Positions 8,522-20,685 of a stretch of 64,000 bases of DNA are shown in pieces. Within the stretch, counting starts at the first letter, position 1; each line of letters opens with the position of its first letter. Where the stretch lies: positions 1-64,000 of the forward strand of contig NZ_JAOTIS010000013.1 in the NCBI RefSeq assembly GCF_025628935.1, in the 5' to 3' direction. The DNA comes from Macrococcus capreoli (GTDB lineage: Bacteria > Bacillota > Bacilli > Staphylococcales > Staphylococcaceae). The notes under the pieces are model-generated. The model was not told the origin of the DNA, made no database searches, and saw only the letters and a list, made by a program, of their open reading frames with translations. A program made the position numbers and the translations under genes.

Positions 8522-10013
8522 ATTGATATCGCTCCTTTAGCAAGAACCAATCATAAATTTGCGCGGCATCTTCGAGCTCAATATAATCTAACCGGCAACT
8601 CGCATTACTACTTCCAGATGATATGTCTAACACAGCATTACGTAAATTAGCTTTATTCATAAACGGCGTACTTGAAACATTCAATCCGATAATATTACGC
8701 TCTTTCACAAAAGATGTTTCCATAACAAATGCCCCGCCATTGCGAATATTCACTTGATCGTCGACGATAATATAGCCAGAATTTCTATATTTAATATATG
8801 CTGTAATAAACGTTAAGATCATTAGAATAATTACGAACAGCCACGCTTTATCAAACCAGAAATACTGTATAATACCGCCAGCAATAATAAATATCACCCA
8901 GGAAATTTGAAAATAACGGCGAATACTACGTTTCGGAATGACATGGTTCACATCCGTAAAATTATAATCGGGCACAAGCCTTTGAATCACACGATACGCT
9001 TCATCACGTGAAATGAACGGCAATACTTCTTCATCACCTAAAATGCTATCTTCAGATGCTTTCATTTCACTCGTTGTTGTCACCGCAAATGATGTTTTAT
9101 ACAATAACTTACGTAAATAACTTTGTCTTTCAGTAACACGTTGTATATTTTTGATTGCAATAAATTTATTTTTTCGTTCAAAAAGGCCGTATTTAATATT
9201 TAATAGTTCTCCATTAAAGTACACGGTATACTGATAATATTTTATTGCTGTTACAAAGATGCCGATAATATAACTCATGAATAGTGCACTTGCAATAACG
9301 AACGCAATTAATATATAACTTTGTCCCACTGTTTGCTCTAGAGGACCCATGTATCGATCAAGATGAAAAATGTCATCTACTTGACTGTAAATTGCATAAA
9401 CGATAGCAAACACGGTAAACATTGATGCACTTGTCGCACTCATCATCAGTAAATCTTTAGTTGACAGTTGGTATATTGTTTCATATGGTGTAGATACTTG
9501 GTTAGGCAATTGATCAACATCCGATGTTTCAACATCTTCAACAATCTGTTGACCATTCAATTCGTACTTACGTTGATTGATATATTCGGTTAATCGCGCT
9601 GCATCATGCTTACTGATACTATTCAGTTCAATACCATCACCTGCAGTTTTAACATGCATGATGACGCCCCCGAGCAACTGATTCGCAATACCCGCAGATG
9701 TATCCATCGTTTGAATTTTACCGATATAAATTTCTTTTATTGTTCGGTTAATCAAACCTTTTTGAAGCATTAACTTATCTTCTTCAATCCAGTACTTCGT
9801 AATTTTCGCTTCAATCATACTGAATAACGCACTCAATATCGTAAATAATAATATAAGTAATGCAAATCCGTTATCGAGCAAAGCCTGTTTCGTAAATCCA
9901 TCTTTAATAATGAAAAATAAGCCTAATCCTATCGGGAAGATATTACTCTTTAAAGATTTTAGTACGTTAGATAAATACGTAGAATAATGTAACGACTTTT
10001 TAGTTGCGTCCAT
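8505..10013 (-). CDS. Large PH-domain membrane protein (YdbT-like)
   Basis: A 502-aa membrane protein with three PH2-type repeats separated by pairs of transmembrane helices (near residues 25-65, 185-260 and 370-410). Repeats contain IGKIQTMDTSAGIANQLLGG and IKNIQRVTERQSYLRKLLYKT. The start at 10013 has AAGGAG upstream; a longer frame from 10067 would lie within the preceding gene. It overlaps both neighbours (14 bp upstream, 17 bp downstream), so the trio is translated as a unit. The length and repeat layout match B. subtilis YdbT. Confidence 0.87.
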   Translation of the reverse strand: MDATKKSLHYSTYLSNVLKSLKSNIFPIGLGLFFIIKDGFTKQALLDNGFALLILLFTILSALFSMIEAKITKYWIEEDKLMLQKGLINRTIKEIYIGKIQTMDTSAGIANQLLGGVIMHVKTAGDGIELNSISKHDAARLTEYINQRKYELNGQQIVEDVETSDVDQLPNQVSTPYETIYQLSTKDLLMMSATSASMFTVFAIVYAIYSQVDDIFHLDRYMGPLEQTVGQSYILIAFVIASALFMSYIIGIFVTAIKYYQYTVYFNGELLNIKYGLFERKNKFIAIKNIQRVTERQSYLRKLLYKTSFAVTTTSEMKASEDSILGDEEVLPFISRDEAYRVIQRLVPDYNFTDVNHVIPKRSIRRYFQISWVIFIIAGGIIQYFWFDKAWLFVIILMILTFITAYIKYRNSGYIIVDDQVNIRNGGAFVMETSFVKERNIIGLNVSSTPFMNKANLRNAVLDISSGSSNASCRLDYIELEDAAQIYDWFLLKERYQYEKNA

Positions 10014-10494
10014 AATGCATCTCCTTAATGGTTGCAATAATGCTCGTGGCAATACGTTCTGCTTCATCTGTTGTCATATATGGTAATACGACAGTATCGC
10101 CGCGCGTATACACTGTCACAACCGCAAGATTAAATCGCTTCATAATACAGCCTTGTTCAATACGTACAGACTGCATTAAATCAATGGGCACAACTTTACG
10201 TTCCATAAAATATGCGCCGCTACTCATTTCAAGTGTCGACTGGTTGAGCGTATAACGTGTGTACTTGTAACTTAAGAAAATACCAAGTATAAGTTGGTAA
10301 AGTGGGATAAGCAGTAGTAAGAATACAGCGTAAGCATATTCCCATTCGAACAACCAGTTAATCCCGTAGTATAGTCCGACCGATATCGTAAGCGTTATTA
10401 ATGTGTAGATGAACCATTTCAACCGTCTGTAGATGGGCGTATTTTCCGGTTGAGCATACATGAGTGTATCGTTGTACAAATTGATCGCCTCCAT
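10000..10494 (-). CDS. Bacterial PH-domain membrane protein
   Basis: A 164-aa protein with two N-terminal transmembrane helices (FIYTLITLTISVGLYYGI and YAVFLLLLIPLYQLILGIFL) and a PH2 domain (about 80-155, with MQSVRIEQGCIMKRFNLAVVTVYT). It is the first gene of the PH-domain trio and lies just downstream of the cshA terminator, so it probably starts the long acpS-alr-mazEF-sigB transcript. The function is unknown. Confidence 0.85.
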   Translation of the reverse strand: MEAINLYNDTLMYAQPENTPIYRRLKWFIYTLITLTISVGLYYGINWLFEWEYAYAVFLLLLIPLYQLILGIFLSYKYTRYTLNQSTLEMSSGAYFMERKVVPIDLMQSVRIEQGCIMKRFNLAVVTVYTRGDTVVLPYMTTDEAERIATSIIATIKEMHYGRN

Positions 10495-10512
10495 TTATGT
10501 AAATTATAACAA

Positions 10513-10554
10513 AAACACCCTGTCATTATCACTTAGAATAATAACAGGGTGTTT
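10513..10554 (-). terminator. Terminator after cshA
   Basis: The 11-bp perfect stem AAACACCCTGT/ACAGGGTGTTT is followed by TTGTTAT on the minus strand, between cshA and the PH-domain trio. Confidence 0.8.
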
Positions 10555-10564
10555 CTAATAAAAT

Positions 10565-12109
<1,545 letters not shown>

Positions 12110-12264
12110 TCATAAATTACGCCTCTATAGTGTGCGCATTCAACTTGTGCTCGAGCACAGAGTAATTTTCCACTCACATGCCTATTCAACTTCTCTATCT
12201 TAGCACCTATCGTATATTTTTACAATCAATACAATTGTAAATACAAGTTATTACGACATAAAAA

Positions 12265-12289
12265 AATGACTGTAAGCTATACAGTCATT
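12265..12289 (-). terminator. Terminator after murF
   Basis: The 10-bp stem AATGACTGTA/TACAGTCATT precedes six or more T on the minus strand and separates ddl-murF from cshA. Confidence 0.8.
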
Positions 12290-12346
12290 CACTTTATATG
12301 AAAAATAAATATTTTTTATTTAACTTAAATTCTACTTAAAAAAACA

Positions 12347-13687
12347 TTAAATACATTGATTAATGATCGTTTCTAATGCCATCCCTCGGCTTGCTTTAAA
12401 TAAGACGACAGTATCGGCATTTAAATAGTTCAACAATGCTGCCTCTAACGCTTCTTTTGAATCAAAGTGTTGTGCTTCTGTAAAAGGCTTTGCTGCCGCA
12501 TGAATATGTGCAGCTTCAGTACCAACCGTCAGTAAACGATCAATACCTTTCCCTTCAAAATACGCACCGACAGATTCATGGTACTGTTGTGAGTCTGGAC
12601 CGAGTTCAAGCACGTCACTCAACACGATAATTTTATTCGGTACATCCATAATCGCAATCGTGTCAATAGCTGCACGCATACTTGTCGGACTTGCATTATA
12701 CGCATCATTTATAAGACGTGCTTTATTAATACCAATAATTTGTTCCATACGCATATTTGTTAAATGTAAATGTGTTAAATTCTCGTTGATGACTGCATCG
12801 CTCAATCCTAAAAGGCGACCAATCGCAATTGCAATCGTTGCATTTCGCGCATTATGTGCACCAAGTGTCGGGACGCTAAACTGCGCATCTCCGACTTTAA
12901 AGGCAATACTTTTCTCTAACGCTTGCAGGTCATGAATATAGAAATCATTATCCGAATTGAAGCCAATCTTCTTAAATTCACCTTTAGCTTGTGCAACTAA
13001 ATCGTTAAGTAATGGCTCATCTCCATCGTAAAATAATGGACCATTCAATCCTTCAATAATCTCAAACTTTGCTTTTGCTATGCCTTCACGTGATCCTAAA
13101 TCACGCATATGACTTTCACCAATATTCGTAATCGCAGCAATATCCGGAGTTGCAAGTTCAGATAGAAATGCGATTTCACCGAATCCTGACATACCCATTT
13201 CTAAAATTGAGATTTCAGTATCCTCATCCAGCTGACAAAGCGTAATAGGTAAGCCAATTTCGTTATTATAATTACCTTGCGTCTTCTTCACTTTAAAGTT
13301 CGGCGCTAGTACCGCTTCAACCATATCTTTTGTCGACGTCTTACCGTTACTTCCAGTAATCGCGATAACTTTCGGGTTCACTTCTTCAAGATATGCTTTC
13401 CCTATCGCTTGTAATGCCTTTAACGTATCGTCAACAACGATGATCGGAAGACCTTCCGGCATATCAAGCGCATCACTTTGCCATAAAGATGCATGTGCGC
13501 CGCGCTCTAATGACTGAGCTACATATTGATGACCATCTACATTTTCACCTTTAAACGGAATAAATAGTACACCCTCATTTAATTGTCGTGAATCAATCGA
13601 CACACCATCAATCATTACATCTTCAAACTGTTGTGCTACTTTACCACCCGTTTGTTCTGCTATCCAGCGTAAACTTCTTTTTATCAT
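12347..13687 (-). CDS. murF: UDP-MurNAc-tripeptide D-Ala-D-Ala ligase
   Basis: A 446-aa Mur ligase that adds D-Ala-D-Ala to UDP-MurNAc-tripeptide in the cytoplasm. The ATP loop is AITGSNGKTSTKDMV. The central domain has GMSGFGEIAFLSELATPDIAAITNIGESH and the C-terminal domain starts near DAYNASPTSMRAAID. It follows ddl with a 5-bp gap; the pair makes and attaches the dipeptide. No strong ribosome site precedes its ATG, so translational coupling to ddl is likely. Confidence 0.97.
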   Translation of the reverse strand: MIKRSLRWIAEQTGGKVAQQFEDVMIDGVSIDSRQLNEGVLFIPFKGENVDGHQYVAQSLERGAHASLWQSDALDMPEGLPIIVVDDTLKALQAIGKAYLEEVNPKVIAITGSNGKTSTKDMVEAVLAPNFKVKKTQGNYNNEIGLPITLCQLDEDTEISILEMGMSGFGEIAFLSELATPDIAAITNIGESHMRDLGSREGIAKAKFEIIEGLNGPLFYDGDEPLLNDLVAQAKGEFKKIGFNSDNDFYIHDLQALEKSIAFKVGDAQFSVPTLGAHNARNATIAIAIGRLLGLSDAVINENLTHLHLTNMRMEQIIGINKARLINDAYNASPTSMRAAIDTIAIMDVPNKIIVLSDVLELGPDSQQYHESVGAYFEGKGIDRLLTVGTEAAHIHAAAKPFTEAQHFDSKEALEAALLNYLNADTVVLFKASRGMALETIINQCI

Positions 13688-13692
13688 ATTAA

Positions 13693-14778
<1,086 letters not shown>

Positions 14779-14934
14779 TTATTAATATAATTATACTATC
14801 ATGATATAAGATGAGATGCACATTTTTATTAGGCATAAAGTTACCATTCGCAAAATAAAGATTTATTCCTATAATGTTTGACCATATTTATGTATAATAA
14901 TGACTATAATTTATTTAAGATTAGGAGTTTGACC

Positions 14935-16146
14935 ATGGCTCAATCAAGCAACACATCACGTATAAAATTCAAACGCTCATGGATTGAAAAAATCGATTGG
15001 TGGTTGATTATACTTATTATCGGATTTTTTGCAATTAGTTTAACGATTATTACGTCAGCAATGGATGGACAACAGTATGGTACAAACTTTGCTGAACGAC
15101 AAATATTGTACTATATATTCGGATTTATTCTCGCATTTAGTATTATGCATATCTCACCGAAGTTTATGAAGAAATGGGTCTTTGCTTTATATACGATTGG
15201 AAACGTAGCATTATTAGGATTACTCATATTACCTGAGTCATCATTTACACCTACAATTAATGGTGCAAAAAGCTGGTACGTCTTCTTTGGCCGACTAAGT
15301 TTGCAACCATCAGAATTTATGAAGATTATATTAATGCTGACATTAAGTAAAGTTGTGTATGATCATAACCGCTTTACATATTATAAATCTTTTCAGACTG
15401 ACATCATTTTATTAATGAAGATTGGATTAACATCTATTATTCCAATGATATTAATCTTATTACAGAACGACTTAGGGACAACGCTCGTGTTGCTTGCTAT
15501 TATATTAGGGATTACCGTTGTTTCTGGTGTAACCTGGAGAATTCTCGCGCCATTTTTAATTGCCTTATCAACAATCGGAGCGACATTAATTCTTGCTATT
15601 ATTTATAAACCTGAATTAATCGATAAATTGTTAGGGATAAAGACATATCAATTAGGCCGTATTAATTCGTGGTTAAATCCAGCACAATACAGTGATGGCG
15701 AAGGATTTCACTTGATGGAATCGTTAAAAGCAATCGGATCTGGCGGACTATTCGGTAAAGGATTTAAAGGTGGAGAAGTTTATATTCCGGAGAACCATAC
15801 CGACTTTATCTTCTCTGTTATCGGTGAAGAATTTGGCTTTATCGGTACAGTTGTGGTACTCGTATTATTTTTAGCGTTGTTTACACATTTAATTCGTATG
15901 GCTCAAGTAACGACTAATCCATTCTCATCGTACTTTTTAATCGGATTGGTAAGCATGATTATATTCCATGTATTCCAGAACGTCGGAATGACGATTCAAG
16001 TCGTGCCGATTACAGGAATTCCTTTACCGTTTATTAGTTACGGCGGAAGTTCGTTATGGGCATTAATGTGTGGCATCGGTATCGCACTTTCAATATTCTA
16101 TCATTCGGATGCCGAGCTGATTAAAAAATATAAATCCGTGAAATAG
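14935..16146 (+). CDS. rodA: Peptidoglycan glycosyltransferase RodA (SEDS family)
   Basis: A 403-aa SEDS protein with about ten transmembrane helices. Conserved features include NGAKSWYVFFGRLSLQPSEFMKI, the LLQNDLGTTLV loop and the C-terminal ITGIPLPFISYGGSS. The position beside ddl-murF and cls corresponds to S. aureus RodA rather than FtsW, which lies elsewhere in staphylococci. The start at 14935 has TAGGAG; an upstream in-frame TTG at 14878 lacks a site. Confidence 0.93.
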   Translation: MAQSSNTSRIKFKRSWIEKIDWWLIILIIGFFAISLTIITSAMDGQQYGTNFAERQILYYIFGFILAFSIMHISPKFMKKWVFALYTIGNVALLGLLILPESSFTPTINGAKSWYVFFGRLSLQPSEFMKIILMLTLSKVVYDHNRFTYYKSFQTDIILLMKIGLTSIIPMILILLQNDLGTTLVLLAIILGITVVSGVTWRILAPFLIALSTIGATLILAIIYKPELIDKLLGIKTYQLGRINSWLNPAQYSDGEGFHLMESLKAIGSGGLFGKGFKGGEVYIPENHTDFIFSVIGEEFGFIGTVVVLVLFLALFTHLIRMAQVTTNPFSSYFLIGLVSMIIFHVFQNVGMTIQVVPITGIPLPFISYGGSSLWALMCGIGIALSIFYHSDAELIKKYKSVK

Positions 16147-16157
16147 TTAAAGTTTGA

Positions 16158-16187
16158 GAGCGCCACCTAACAAGTGGCGCTCTTTTT
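16158..16187 (+). terminator. Terminator after rodA
   Basis: The perfect 9-bp stem GAGCGCCAC/GTGGCGCTC is followed by TTTTTATC, just after the rodA stop. Confidence 0.85.
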
Positions 16188-16251
16188 ATCAGCCATAAAT
16201 TGATGCATAGGCATCGACATTCCAAACGATGACGATAAACATTACAAAAAA

Positions 16252-16276
16252 AGAACATTCCCCTTTGAATGTCCTT
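16252..16276 (-). terminator. Terminator after the 44-aa gene
   Basis: The minus strand forms GGACATTC-AAAGGG-GAATGTTC followed by seven T, directly after the small gene at 16289-16423. Confidence 0.75.
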
Positions 16277-16288
16277 TCTTTATGTATA

Positions 16289-16423
16289 TTATTTTAATTT
16301 TGCGGGTGCTACATGTGGTAACGTACGCATAACTTCAAGTCGTGATTTAGTTTTTGAAATATTAACACCAAGTGAAGAAAGCAGAGTGACTACATTTTTA
16401 ATTTTCTCTTGTGATTGTTTCAT
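16289..16423 (-). CDS. Small protein of unknown function (44 aa)
   Basis: A short reading frame on the minus strand with TAGGAG seven bases before ATG and its own terminator. It also has a promoter-like TTGGCA-17 bp-TATTAA about 30 bp before the ribosome site. The product begins MKQSQEKIKNVVTLLSSLG and ends in HVAPAKLK. It is basic, has no membrane segment and is predicted largely helical. I do not recognise the family. The complete set of expression signals makes it a likely gene. Confidence 0.7.
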   Translation of the reverse strand: MKQSQEKIKNVVTLLSSLGVNISKTKSRLEVMRTLPHVAPAKLK

Positions 16424-16631
16424 TTTGATCACTCCTAATCAATTTGTTAATACTAGTGTACCCGATATTTGCCAATATAGCTATAGGTCCCGGGACTTAT
16501 TTCTGTAAAGTTTTTGTGAACATTGAAAGTTGAATGTAAATTTTTTTGACTGCATGAAAATTCAGCAACACAGAAAGTAATTCTATCCTTTTTCATGTAT
16601 AATAAAGCTAATCTTAAAGGGGGGCTGCTTT

Positions 16632-18107
16632 TTGCCATTTTTTTCGCATATCGATTATTCCCAACTATTTTCTATTCTATTTTTTGTAGGATTTGTGTTT
16701 AATATATTTTTAGCTTTCGTTGTTATCTTTCTGGAACGTAGACAAGCGGGGTCTACGTGGGCATGGTTACTCGTGCTATTTTTCTTACCTATCATTGGGT
16801 TTATGCTTTACTTATTGTTTGGGCGACAGATTAAGCAGTCCAGCATCTTCAAACTTGATGAAGAAGATAAATTAGGTTTACAACAAATTGTTCAGGAACA
16901 AATCCATGCAATCGATGAAGATGATTTAATGGTGCGTTCTAAAGAAATAATGAAACATAAAGATATTATCCGTATGAATTTAAACAACTATTCTTCATTT
17001 TTAACAACTGATAATGCTGTTGATATTCTTACAGATGGTCGTAAGAAATTTGATCGATTACTGGAAGACATCAATAACGCACAAGATCATATTCACATTC
17101 AATATTACATCTTTAAGCGTGACGGCATTGGCAATGAAATTTTAGATGCGTTAATGAGAAAGCTTAAAGAGGGTGTTGAAGTGAAGATGTTATATGATGA
17201 TATCGGTTCGCGCACGTTAACATTATCTCGCTTTAAAACGTTTCGAAAGTTAGGCGGTCAAGTTGAAGCATTCTTTCCATCCAACTTTCCGCTAATTAAC
17301 TTTAGAATGAATAACCGTAACCATAGAAAGATTGTCGTGATTGACGGTAAGATCGGTTATATTGGTGGTTTCAATGTTGGTGATGAATATTTAGGCTTAG
17401 ACAAACGCTTTGGTTATTGGCGCGATACACATTTACGTGTTGAAGGCGATGCTGTGAATGCATTACAACTTCGCTTCATGATGGACTGGAACTCACAATC
17501 AACACGTAACTTTATGCATTATGATAAGAAATATTTCCCGGATGTTGATAGTAAAGGTGAAATTGGCATTCAAATTTCATCAAGTGGTCCCGATTCTAGT
17601 GAACAACATATTAAATTCGGTTATTTGAAGATGATAACGTCAGCAAAAGAATCTATCTTTATTCAGTCACCCTATTTCATTCCCGACACCTCTTTACTCG
17701 ATGCATTGAAGATCGCAGCATCGACAGGTGTCGAGGTGAACATCATGATTCCGAATAAACCTGATCATCCATTCGTTTATTGGGCAACCTATTCAAATGT
17801 CGGTGAGCTGATTGCAGCTGGTTGTAATATCTTTATTTATGAGAACGGCTTTATTCATACGAAAATGATGGTCATTGATGATGAAGTCGCAAGTGTTGGT
17901 ACGGCCAATATGGACTTTAGAAGTTTCGAATTAAACTTTGAAGTGAATGCATTTATTTATGATCATGATATTGCATTAAAATTACGCAAAACATTTGAAG
18001 AAGATGTTAAAGTATCCAGTCAGTTAACCCAGGAAATATATGATCAACGCGTGCTATTGATACGTATTAAAGAGGCGATTGCACGATTGCTATCGCCTAT
18101 ATTATAA
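16632..18107 (+). CDS. cls: Cardiolipin synthase
   Basis: A 491-aa phospholipase D-superfamily enzyme that makes cardiolipin from two phosphatidylglycerols. Two N-terminal transmembrane helices (about residues 12-33 and 44-63) are followed by two HKD motifs, HRKIVVID at His231 and HTKMMVID at His409. The start is TTG with AAAGGGGG seven bases upstream. Its place beside rodA matches S. aureus cls2. Confidence 0.95.
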   Translation: MPFFSHIDYSQLFSILFFVGFVFNIFLAFVVIFLERRQAGSTWAWLLVLFFLPIIGFMLYLLFGRQIKQSSIFKLDEEDKLGLQQIVQEQIHAIDEDDLMVRSKEIMKHKDIIRMNLNNYSSFLTTDNAVDILTDGRKKFDRLLEDINNAQDHIHIQYYIFKRDGIGNEILDALMRKLKEGVEVKMLYDDIGSRTLTLSRFKTFRKLGGQVEAFFPSNFPLINFRMNNRNHRKIVVIDGKIGYIGGFNVGDEYLGLDKRFGYWRDTHLRVEGDAVNALQLRFMMDWNSQSTRNFMHYDKKYFPDVDSKGEIGIQISSSGPDSSEQHIKFGYLKMITSAKESIFIQSPYFIPDTSLLDALKIAASTGVEVNIMIPNKPDHPFVYWATYSNVGELIAAGCNIFIYENGFIHTKMMVIDDEVASVGTANMDFRSFELNFEVNAFIYDHDIALKLRKTFEEDVKVSSQLTQEIYDQRVLLIRIKEAIARLLSPIL

Positions 18108-18171
18108 GAAAGGTAATCGTTACCTCCCTAAAAAATAATATCTATAAAAATTAATTTATAACAATAAAAAT

Positions 18172-18288
18172 CTATAAAAATAAAAAGTCTGCTGCTAAAT
18201 TTAAGAAAAATACACTGTGGACTAATAAATAAGTATAACCTAATTTCTTTTGTTGTTTTGTTAATTCAAAATAGTATGTGTTGTTCAT
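18172..18288 (-). CDS. Small single-span membrane protein (38 aa)
   Basis: A minus-strand frame with GGGGA eight bases before ATG. The product begins MNNTYYFELTKQQKKLGYT and continues into a hydrophobic helix (YLLVHSVFFLNLAADFLFL) to the C-terminus. It is divergent from the HD hydrolase gene, and a promoter with an extended -10 inside an inverted repeat lies upstream (18325-18368). An in-frame ATG at 18297 is too close to the ribosome site. I do not recognise the family. Confidence 0.65.
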   Translation of the reverse strand: MNNTYYFELTKQQKKLGYTYLLVHSVFFLNLAADFLFL

Positions 18289-18324
18289 TATAGTCATCCC
18301 CTTTGTTAAAAATAAGAATTTTCA

Positions 18325-18355
18325 GATAATTGGTAATATTATTATACCAATTATC
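18325..18355. promoter_or_regulatory. Operator-like inverted repeat in a divergent promoter
   Basis: Arms GATAATTGGTA (18325-18335) and TACCAATTATC (18345-18355) are perfect 11-bp complements with a 9-bp spacer. The minus-strand extended -10 TGGTATAAT (core 18341-18346) overlaps one arm, with TTTACA 16 bp upstream. This is the geometry of a repressor site over the promoter of the 38-aa gene. Confidence 0.6.
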
Positions 18356-18391
18356 ACTTAAATGTAAACATAATTAAGGAGTTTTTTTCAC

Positions 18392-19021
18392 ATGGATTAT
18401 AAAAAAGTCATACAAACCACGGAAAAGTTTGTGAAAGAAATACATAAAAAAGAATTTAGCGGGCATGATTTCGCGCATATTGAACGTGTAAGGAAGATGG
18501 CGCTTGAGATTGGTGCGCAGGAACAAGCAGATTTATTTATCGTAGAAATGGCAGCGTTACTGCATGACACTGTAGATGAGAAATTGTTCGATAAAGAAAT
18601 GGCGTGGTCGCGTTTGAATGATTTCTATTTGACGATACAATTGCCTGTTGCTCAGCAGGATGCGATTAATCATATATTGCAATATATGAGCTTTAATGGT
18701 GGAAAGAATGCCGGAAAACTGAAGTCGCTGGAAGGTAAAGTCGTTCAGGATGCAGATCGTTTAGATGCATTAGGTGCCATTGGTATTGCGCGTACATTTA
18801 TGTTTGCTGGAAAATTTGGTGAAGCGATGTATGACCCGAACATACCAGTACGTACAGATTTAAGCGATTATCGAACGCCGAGCACGGCGATTAATCATTT
18901 CTATGAGAAGTTATTTAAACTGATCGATTTGATGAATACGGAAACTGGTCGTGCAATGGCACAGCAGCGTAATATTTATATGAAAGCCTTTATTGCGCAG
19001 TTTATGGCGGAATGGGGATAA
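18392..19021 (+). CDS. HD-domain metal-dependent phosphohydrolase (YpgQ/YedJ-like)
   Basis: A 209-aa HD-superfamily protein. Metal ligands are visible as GHDFAHIERV (His25, His29), LLHDTVD (His58-Asp59) and VQDADRLDALGAIG (Asp120). The length matches B. subtilis YpgQ, reported as a nucleotide or pyrophosphate hydrolase; the substrate here is unknown. AAGGAG precedes ATG. It is convergent with yidC across a shared terminator. Confidence 0.88.
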   Translation: MDYKKVIQTTEKFVKEIHKKEFSGHDFAHIERVRKMALEIGAQEQADLFIVEMAALLHDTVDEKLFDKEMAWSRLNDFYLTIQLPVAQQDAINHILQYMSFNGGKNAGKLKSLEGKVVQDADRLDALGAIGIARTFMFAGKFGEAMYDPNIPVRTDLSDYRTPSTAINHFYEKLFKLIDLMNTETGRAMAQQRNIYMKAFIAQFMAEWG

Positions 19022-19035
19022 TCCGCTAAAACAAT

Positions 19036-19089
19036 AAAAGCCGGATGAATGATATAAATCAATGATTTATTATCTTTCATCCGGCTTTT
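19036..19089. terminator. Bidirectional terminator between HD gene and yidC
   Basis: The stem AAAAGCCGGATGA/TCATCCGGCTTTT has a T-run on each strand and sits between two convergent genes. Confidence 0.85.
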
Positions 19090-19100
19090 AAATTTTATAT

Positions 19101-19961
19101 TTATTTACGTTTCTTCTTCTTACTTGATACAACTTGTACATTCTTACCTTTAGCTTCAGCCTGATTCTTCTCATGCGCTTCAACTAATGGTGCAATTTCT
19201 TCATGTACTTTCTTCTTATAGAACTTATTACCTAACCACGTTTGCATTACTAAGAACGTACCACCAACAGCCCAATATAAAGGTAATGCTGCAGGTGAAA
19301 TTGAAGACATCCAAACGATCATAATCGGTGAAATGAACATCATCATACGCATTTGTGCTTTCTGTTCATCAGGAATGTTCTGCATAGACACATATGCTTG
19401 TAATGCATACACAAGACCCGCAATAATCGTCATCGCAATATCCGTCTTCGTCAATTCAAACCATAAGAAATCAGGATACTTTGTAATCCCACCTTCAGTA
19501 GGATATTTCAATACATAGAATAACCCTGTAACGATCGGTAATTGAATTAATAACGGCAAACAGCCCATATTCAACGGATTAATACCATTCTCTTTGTATA
19601 GCGTCATCATTTCCTGATTGGCAGCCATCTTCTCTTCTTGTGTACGTGCACGTTTCACACGCTCTTGAATCTCAGTCATTTGTGGTTTAATTAACGCCAT
19701 TTTCTCTTTCATTACATATTGATTCTTATATGTACGCATCATAAATGGGAATAACGCTAAACGTACGATTAAAGTAATCGCAATAATTGCAAGTCCGTAA
19801 TTGTGTCCCATGTGTGACCCTAACCAGTGGATTAACTGATCTAACGGATGTACAAATGTATCATAGAAAAATCCAGTACGATTTGATTCTTTCGAATAAT
19901 CACAGCCCGCTAAAAATAGTGCGATTGCTATCACTAACGGCCATATTGCCTTTTTATTCAT
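19101..19961 (-). CDS. yidC: Membrane protein insertase YidC (lipoprotein form)
   Basis: A 286-aa Oxa1/YidC insertase. It starts with a lipoprotein signal peptide ending LFLAGC (Cys20 lipidation). About five transmembrane segments follow, with the conserved MGCLPLLIQLPIVTGLFYVL and the positively charged cytoplasmic hairpin. The C-terminal tail is highly basic (SKKKKRK) for ribosome contact. The single-gene context after the thi operon matches S. aureus. Confidence 0.96.
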   Translation of the reverse strand: MNKKAIWPLVIAIALFLAGCDYSKESNRTGFFYDTFVHPLDQLIHWLGSHMGHNYGLAIIAITLIVRLALFPFMMRTYKNQYVMKEKMALIKPQMTEIQERVKRARTQEEKMAANQEMMTLYKENGINPLNMGCLPLLIQLPIVTGLFYVLKYPTEGGITKYPDFLWFELTKTDIAMTIIAGLVYALQAYVSMQNIPDEQKAQMRMMMFISPIMIVWMSSISPAALPLYWAVGGTFLVMQTWLGNKFYKKKVHEEIAPLVEAHEKNQAEAKGKNVQVVSSKKKKRK

Positions 19962-19998
19962 TCTTTCACCTCATATTATTATTCACATAGAGGTTATT

Positions 19999-20017
19999 TT
20001 ATCACAAAAAGTGATAA
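19999..20017 (-). terminator. Terminator after thiE
   Basis: TTATCAC-TTTTT-GTGATAA followed by AAT on the minus strand, between thiE and yidC. The stem is short and the T-run weak, so this is a modest call. Confidence 0.5.
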
Positions 20018-20040
20018 TCATAAACTAAAACCGTTCTTTT

Positions 20041-20682
20041 TTATTTATCTGTATAATATTTTAAGTAATCTGTCACAACTTGTTGTATATTATCGCTTTG
20101 TGTAATAGATGAAATCGTAGAAATACCATCTGCGCCCGCATCAATAATCATTTCACAATTCGTGCTTGTAATCCCACCAATCGCTACAATCGGAATCTCT
20201 TCATCGTACAAACGCATTTTACGAATCAACTCAATACCACCGGGTTTCTTCGCATCACTTTTACTACTTGTTTCATATACCGGACCAACACCAATATAAT
20301 CGACATGTGTTAAATCAGATTGATCATATTCCGCGAAATTACTCACAGATAAGCCAATAATCTTATCATTAAAATCTTCAATAATATGTTCAATCTTCTC
20401 ATCATCTTGTCCTAAATGAATACCATCCGCATCGATCTTCTTTGCAAGCGCAACGTCATCGTTTACGATAAATGGCACATTGCTCGCTTTACATAATGCA
20501 AACAGTTCACGTGCTAACGCTTCTTTCGCTTCACCTGTCAGTGCGCGTGCTCCCTTCTCTCTAAACTGGAACATTGTAATCCCTGCTTCAAGCGCCTCTT
20601 GTAATACTCGCTTTAAATCGCCATCTGTCGTGTCCTGGCTACCCGCGATAAAATAAACACGTAATAATTTCCTATCAAACAT
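20041..20682 (-). CDS. thiE: Thiamin-phosphate synthase
   Basis: A 213-aa TIM-barrel enzyme that couples hydroxymethylpyrimidine pyrophosphate to hydroxyethylthiazole phosphate. Signature segments are FQFREKG, IVNDDVALAKKIDADGIHLGQDD, VGPVYETSSKSDA and IPIVAIGGI. It is the last gene of tenA-thiD-thiM-thiE and follows thiM by 3 bp. Confidence 0.96.
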   Translation of the reverse strand: MFDRKLLRVYFIAGSQDTTDGDLKRVLQEALEAGITMFQFREKGARALTGEAKEALARELFALCKASNVPFIVNDDVALAKKIDADGIHLGQDDEKIEHIIEDFNDKIIGLSVSNFAEYDQSDLTHVDYIGVGPVYETSSKSDAKKPGGIELIRKMRLYDEEIPIVAIGGITSTNCEMIIDAGADGISTISSITQSDNIQQVVTDYLKYYTDK

Positions 20683-20685
20683 TCG

